Of a DNA stretch of 8,887 nucleotides, positions 6,051 to 8,887 are shown piece by piece (position 1 is the first letter of the stretch; every line of letters begins with the position of its first letter). The notes under the pieces are model-generated. The model ran no database searches. It saw only the letters and a list, made by a program, of their open reading frames with translations, and was not told the DNA's origin. The translations under genes and the position numbers were made by a program. Source of the DNA: Methanoregulaceae archaeon (GTDB taxonomy: Archaea; Halobacteriota; Methanomicrobia; Methanomicrobiales; Methanospirillaceae). The stretch is taken from NCBI GenBank assembly GCA_013331415.1, contig DUGL01000147.1:4182-13068 (forward strand), written 5' to 3'.

Positions 6051-6941
6051 ATGATGGGGCTCCCCCGGCTCTTCCCGCTCCTCACGATACCTGCGATGCT
6101 GATCATCGTGGAGATCGCTGCCCTCCTCCTCTCGCTCCCGATGCAGAGCGCGGGGATTACGGCATTTGACGATCCCGAGTCGGTGGCAAACCCGTTCATC
6201 TTCATCCTGATCCTCCTGGTGTTCACCGGCTTCCTCCTCCTCCTCATCAGGTACCGGTGGAAGAAACTGATCGGCATCATCATCGGTCTCTCCATCTTCT
6301 TCACCTTCATCTACATCTTTGCCGGCCTTACCGGGTACTTCATGGGCGTGACCGTGCTCTCCCTCATCCTCACGCTCGCCTGTGCGACAGCCGCGAGCCT
6401 GACCCTCTACCTCTTCCCGGAGTGGTACGTGATCGACACGCTGGGGATCCTCATCGCAGCGGGAGCAGCGTCGATATTCGGGATATCCCTCACCATCGTC
6501 CCGGTCATTATCCTCCTCTCCATCCTCATGGTCTACGATGCCATCTCGGTGTACAAGACCCGGCACATGATCACGCTTGCCGAGGGGGTCATCGACATGA
6601 AATCCCCCATCCTCTTCATCGTCCCGAAAAAGAGAGGGTACAGTTTCCGGAAAGACGGGATCGGGAGTATCGGTGAGGGTGAGCGGGCTGCGTACGTCAT
6701 CGGGATGGGGGATCTGATCATGCCGTCCATCCTCGTGGTCTCGGCAAATGTCTTCCTCGATACCGCACGGATAGGATTCATTACCATCCCCGCTCTCGGT
6801 GCGATGATCGGCTCGGTCATCGGCCTCTCGCTCCTGCTCACCGTGGTCCAGAAAGGAAAGCCCCAGGCAGGCCTCCCCCCCATCAATGGGGGGGCAATCC
6901 TTGGGTTCCTAGCAGGGTACGGTCTCGTCCTGCTGCTCTGA
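6051..6941 (+). CDS. Presenilin-like intramembrane aspartyl protease (PSH)
   Basis: Member of the archaeal presenilin/signal peptide peptidase homologues (GxGD proteases, family A22), which cut peptide bonds inside the membrane. 296 residues, matching known archaeal PSH proteins. Strongly hydrophobic throughout, compatible with nine membrane helices. Both catalytic motifs are present: Tyr162-Asp163 in VYDAISVYKTRHM and GMGD at 218-221 (Asp221) in VIGMGDLIMPSIL, separated by a polar loop (about 193-210) as in the family. The region before the last helix, GKPQAGLPPINGGA (269-282), is where the PAL motif of eukaryotic members lies, but here it is not a literal Pro-Ala-Leu. Start ATG 6051 is followed at once by a second ATG (6054); no Shine-Dalgarno precedes either. 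The 3' end overlaps the NOG1-type gene on the other strand by 33 bases. Natural substrates are unknown. Confidence 0.9.
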   Translation: MMGLPRLFPLLTIPAMLIIVEIAALLLSLPMQSAGITAFDDPESVANPFIFILILLVFTGFLLLLIRYRWKKLIGIIIGLSIFFTFIYIFAGLTGYFMGVTVLSLILTLACATAASLTLYLFPEWYVIDTLGILIAAGAASIFGISLTIVPVIILLSILMVYDAISVYKTRHMITLAEGVIDMKSPILFIVPKKRGYSFRKDGIGSIGEGERAAYVIGMGDLIMPSILVVSANVFLDTARIGFITIPALGAMIGSVIGLSLLLTVVQKGKPQAGLPPINGGAILGFLAGYGLVLLL

Positions 6942-7865
6942 CTGCTTCCTGAAGCCGATGAGGGTCTCGAGGACCTCGCTGATACCCTCCCCGGTCTCGG
7001 TGGACATGTTCAGGTACCCGTCGAAGTAGAGCAGGTCTGATTTGTTCGCGACAGGTACAACCGGGATCTCGACCATCGCCTCGATCTCGTGCAGGAGCCG
7101 TACCTGCTCCTCTATCGGATACCCACAGTGCTCGCTCGGATCAATGATGCAGAGCACAACATCGGCGAGGTTCATGATGGCCGTGAGTGCCTGGCGCTCG
7201 ATCTTGTTCCGCTCCGAAGTGGGGCGGTCAAGGAGCCCGGGCGTATCGATGAACTGCATCCGCCCGGTCCCGGCATACCGGTGGCCCACGATCACCCCCT
7301 TTGTGGTGAAGGGATATGCGGCGATCTCGGGACTTGCCGAGGAGGTTATACGGATAAAGGAGGATTTCCCTACATTGGGATATCCGGCGACCACCACGGT
7401 GAACTCATCATCGATGTGGGGAAGTTTCCGCAGCACATTTCGCATATCGTTGAGGAACCGGAGTTCATCATCGATCTGGTGGACAACCGATGAGAGGCGG
7501 GCAACGGTCCGTTTGCGGATAACCGAAGGGATCTCGGCTTTCCGTGTCTGGTAGGCCAGCCCCGGCCCATGGTTGCGTGCCCAGCGTGCAGCCCATCCTA
7601 CGGCCCCCAGCGCCTTCCTGACCCGGTCCATCCCCCAGAGGATATCCACGGTATCACGGTAGAAGGGGGGGAGGTCATCGAGTTCAGGAAATGACTGGAT
7701 GATCCGGACAAGCCGGTCATGAATGCCGGTGCTGACTGCCCGTACAAATTCTTCGTTCGCACGATCTTTATTTCGTTTGAGCCGCATCTTTGAGGCTGCC
7801 CTCCGGAAACTCCGGTCAAGGATCTCGTCAGCGGTCGGTACGGTCGGTATTTTCTCGAATTCCAC
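6909..7865 (-). CDS. NOG1-type GTPase, ribosome assembly
   Basis: TRAFAC-class GTPase of the OBG/NOG1 group; NOG1 acts in large ribosomal subunit maturation in eukaryotes, and the same role is presumed in archaea. 318 residues from GTG 7865, which begins the family-typical EFEKIPTVPTADEILD; the frame is open to 8240 upstream, but that part is the shadow of the regulator gene. Order: helical N-terminal bundle (about 1-150), G1 GYPNVGKSS (161-169), G2 in YPFTTKG (184-190), G3 DTPG (207-210), the NOG1 signature IDPSEHCGYPIEEQ (241-254), G4 NKSD (274-277) and a G5-like STETGEG (288-294). The tail ends soon after the G domain, as in archaeal members, without the long C-terminal part of eukaryotic Nog1. 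No clear Shine-Dalgarno is seen. It is divergent from the CBS regulator and convergent with, and overlapping, the presenilin-like gene. Confidence 0.9.
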   Translation of the reverse strand: MEFEKIPTVPTADEILDRSFRRAASKMRLKRNKDRANEEFVRAVSTGIHDRLVRIIQSFPELDDLPPFYRDTVDILWGMDRVRKALGAVGWAARWARNHGPGLAYQTRKAEIPSVIRKRTVARLSSVVHQIDDELRFLNDMRNVLRKLPHIDDEFTVVVAGYPNVGKSSFIRITSSASPEIAAYPFTTKGVIVGHRYAGTGRMQFIDTPGLLDRPTSERNKIERQALTAIMNLADVVLCIIDPSEHCGYPIEEQVRLLHEIEAMVEIPVVPVANKSDLLYFDGYLNMSTETGEGISEVLETLIGFRKQSEQQDETVPC

Positions 7866-7880
7866 CGGATATTCAACCCA

Positions 7881-7892
7881 ATCTATATATGC
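7881..7892. promoter_or_regulatory. TATA box between NOG1-type gene and CBS regulator
   Basis: CTATATATG (7883-7891) is near-palindromic and lies in a 48-base gap between divergent starts. Its centre (7887) is 27 bases before the ATG at 7914, an excellent fit for a leaderless + transcript. On the minus strand it is only 22 bases from the GTG at 7865, slightly too close; a second element, complement of 7899-7908 (GTTTATCATC), could instead serve the minus strand with a leader of about 15 bases. Confidence 0.55.
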
Positions 7893-7913
7893 GAAATCAG
7901 ATGATAAACCATT

Positions 7914-8792
7914 ATGGATTTGTCCCTCATCCAGAAGGATATCCTGATCACGCTTATTTCGCTCTATCACCAGCACTCGCACCCGGTCAAAGGAGAGGAG
8001 ATCGCCGAGGTCATCAGGAGAAACCCGGGAACGGTCCGGAACCAGATGCAGGCACTCAAGGCGATCGGGCTCGTTGATGGCATCCCGGGCCCGAAAGGAG
8101 GGTATAACCCGACAGCACGTGCCTACCGGGAACTGAACCTCGGCCTCTCTGAAGGCGAGTACGATGTGCCGATATACCGGGATGGGGAGGTCGTCAAAGG
8201 GGTGCGGGTGGTGGAGATAGCCTTCACCACGCTCTGCCATCCTGATATCTGCCAGGCGAGTGTACGGGTGATCGGGAGCGTCCGGGCGTTTGAGATAGGG
8301 GACAATATCACTATCGGCCCGACACCCGTCAACAAACTCCTCATCCGCGGGGAGGTCTATGGAAAAGACGAGATATCGCAGACCCTCCTCATCTCTACAT
8401 ACGAGATGATCTCACTGCCGAAGAAACAGATCCGGCACTACATGAGTGCCCCGCTCATCACCCTCAAAGCAACCGATACCCTTTCCGATGCCATCCGTCT
8501 CTTCACCATCAATCATATCCACGGGGCACCGGTGATGGACGACGGCGTTCTCTCGGGTATTGTTACGATGAGTGATATCGCAAAAGCGATCGGGGACCAC
8601 GTACTTCTCGGGGAAACAGTATCCTCGATCATGACCCCCGATGTCGTGAAGGCACCGTCACATGTCCAGCTCTTCGAGGTCATCAGGCAGTTCAAGGAGC
8701 GGGAGATCGGCAGGCTGGTTGTGATGGACGGTGACCTTCCGGTCGGTATCCTCACCCAGTCAGATATTATACGCCAGTTCCCCACCCTCTGA
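7914..8792 (+). CDS. Predicted transcriptional regulator: winged helix plus two CBS domains
   Basis: 292 residues, resembling archaeal regulators of the HTH-CBS type (COG2524-like). Residues about 5-75 form a winged helix (KGEEIAEVIRRNPGTVRNQMQALKAIGLV, in two halves: a scaffold helix, then a recognition helix around 38-50), with a wing at GPKGGYNPT. Residues about 82-165 form a middle domain containing TTLCHPDICQ (Cys108, His109, Cys113) and strands such as SVRVIGSVRAFEIGD. Two CBS domains follow (about 173-228 and 235-288), each opening with a membrane-independent helix ending in YMSAP or IMTPD and closing with TMSDIAKAI or TQSDIIRQF. CBS pairs bind adenine nucleotides or SAM, so the protein probably couples a cellular energy or cofactor signal to DNA binding. 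It starts at ATG 7914, with no Shine-Dalgarno and a TATA box 27 bases upstream. The target genes are unknown; the adjacent divergent NOG1-type gene is a natural candidate. Confidence 0.85.
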   Translation: MDLSLIQKDILITLISLYHQHSHPVKGEEIAEVIRRNPGTVRNQMQALKAIGLVDGIPGPKGGYNPTARAYRELNLGLSEGEYDVPIYRDGEVVKGVRVVEIAFTTLCHPDICQASVRVIGSVRAFEIGDNITIGPTPVNKLLIRGEVYGKDEISQTLLISTYEMISLPKKQIRHYMSAPLITLKATDTLSDAIRLFTINHIHGAPVMDDGVLSGIVTMSDIAKAIGDHVLLGETVSSIMTPDVVKAPSHVQLFEVIRQFKEREIGRLVVMDGDLPVGILTQSDIIRQFPTL

Positions 8793-8817
8793 TCCACGGG
8801 TAACGGATCCGGGATGA

Positions 8818-8848
8818 ATCCCCGGGCTCTCACCCGGGCAGGATTTTT
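8818..8848 (+). terminator. Terminator-like hairpin behind the CBS regulator
   Basis: ATCC (8818-8821) and CCGGG (8822-8826) pair with CCCGG (8833-8837) and GGAT (8841-8844), leaving a CTCTCA loop and a 3-base bulge, followed by TTTTT (8844-8848, one T shared with the stem). It lies 25 bases after the regulator stop. The remaining bases to the window end show no gene. Confidence 0.45.
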
Positions 8849-8887
8849 CACGATATTCAACTCCTCTTTTCAAAAACCAGAATCCCG

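Noticed and set aside
5997..6566. N-terminal extension of the small membrane protein, very rich in Glu and Asp
   Set aside because: The acidic low-complexity sequence is the complement of the hydrophobic presenilin-like gene; a real protein starts at 5996.
6789..6797. Pro-Ala-Leu at residues 247-249 of the presenilin-like protein as the PAL motif
   Set aside because: It lies in the helix after GxGD, about 25 residues too early; the expected place is just before the last helix, at QAGLPP.
7866..8240. N-terminal extension of the NOG1-type GTPase
   Set aside because: It lies opposite the CBS regulator and shows no family similarity; NOG1 similarity starts at EFEKIPTVPT just after GTG 7865.
8811..8838. 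Repeated CCCGGG words as a regulatory repeat
   Set aside because: CCGGG-type words are common throughout this GC-rich window; here they are explained by the terminator-like stem.

Overview
The window looks like chromosomal DNA from a methanogenic archaeon. The order Methanomicrobiales (a Methanoregula- or Methanosphaerula-like genome) is the best guess. This rests on the protein families present: a FEN-1 nuclease with a C-terminal PIP box, an archaeal/eukaryal NOG1-type GTPase, an AK6/Fap7-type adenylate kinase, a CDP-alcohol transferase of the archaeal lipid type, and an archaeal presenilin homologue. It also rests on short archaeal-style TATA elements and high GC content. The genus is inference only. 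I see no mobile elements, tRNA, rRNA or CRISPR; this is ordinary, gene-dense core chromosome.

Layout: (1) 1-993 (+) is the 3' three quarters of argD, closed by a strong hairpin plus T-tract at 1023-1058. (2) 1272-2093 (-) encodes a secreted, probably surface-anchored protein with a cohesin-like N-terminal region and a Pro/Thr linker. (3) 2237-4472 (+) is a tight three-gene operon, hisC - AK6-type kinase - CDP-alcohol phosphatidyltransferase, in which both junctions are 4-base ATGA overlaps. (4) 5996-4652 (-) holds a small two-helix membrane protein followed by fen, 28 bases apart. (5) 6051-6941 (+) encodes a presenilin-like intramembrane aspartyl protease. (6) 7865-6909 (-) encodes a NOG1-type GTPase whose 3' end overlaps the presenilin gene tail-to-tail by 33 bases. 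(7) 7914-8792 (+) encodes a winged-helix/two-CBS-domain regulator, with a terminator-like hairpin behind it.

The most interesting non-coding structure is at the two divergent gene pairs (5996/6051 and 7865/7914). The start codons are only about 50 bases apart, none has a convincing Shine-Dalgarno sequence, and a single near-palindromic AT-rich box sits close to the midpoint. The geometry suggests back-to-back leaderless transcripts sharing one TATA element. The fit is good for the first pair and only partial for the second. Internal or operon-borne genes such as fen, and the secreted-protein gene, do carry Shine-Dalgarno motifs.

Functionally the window mixes amino-acid synthesis (argD, hisC), ribosome assembly (AK6 for the small subunit, NOG1 for the large), membrane lipid synthesis, DNA repair/replication (fen), intramembrane proteolysis and a probable nucleotide-sensing regulator. 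No dedicated new system is evident. The less characterised items are the small membrane protein next to fen, the secreted protein, and the regulator facing the NOG1 gene.
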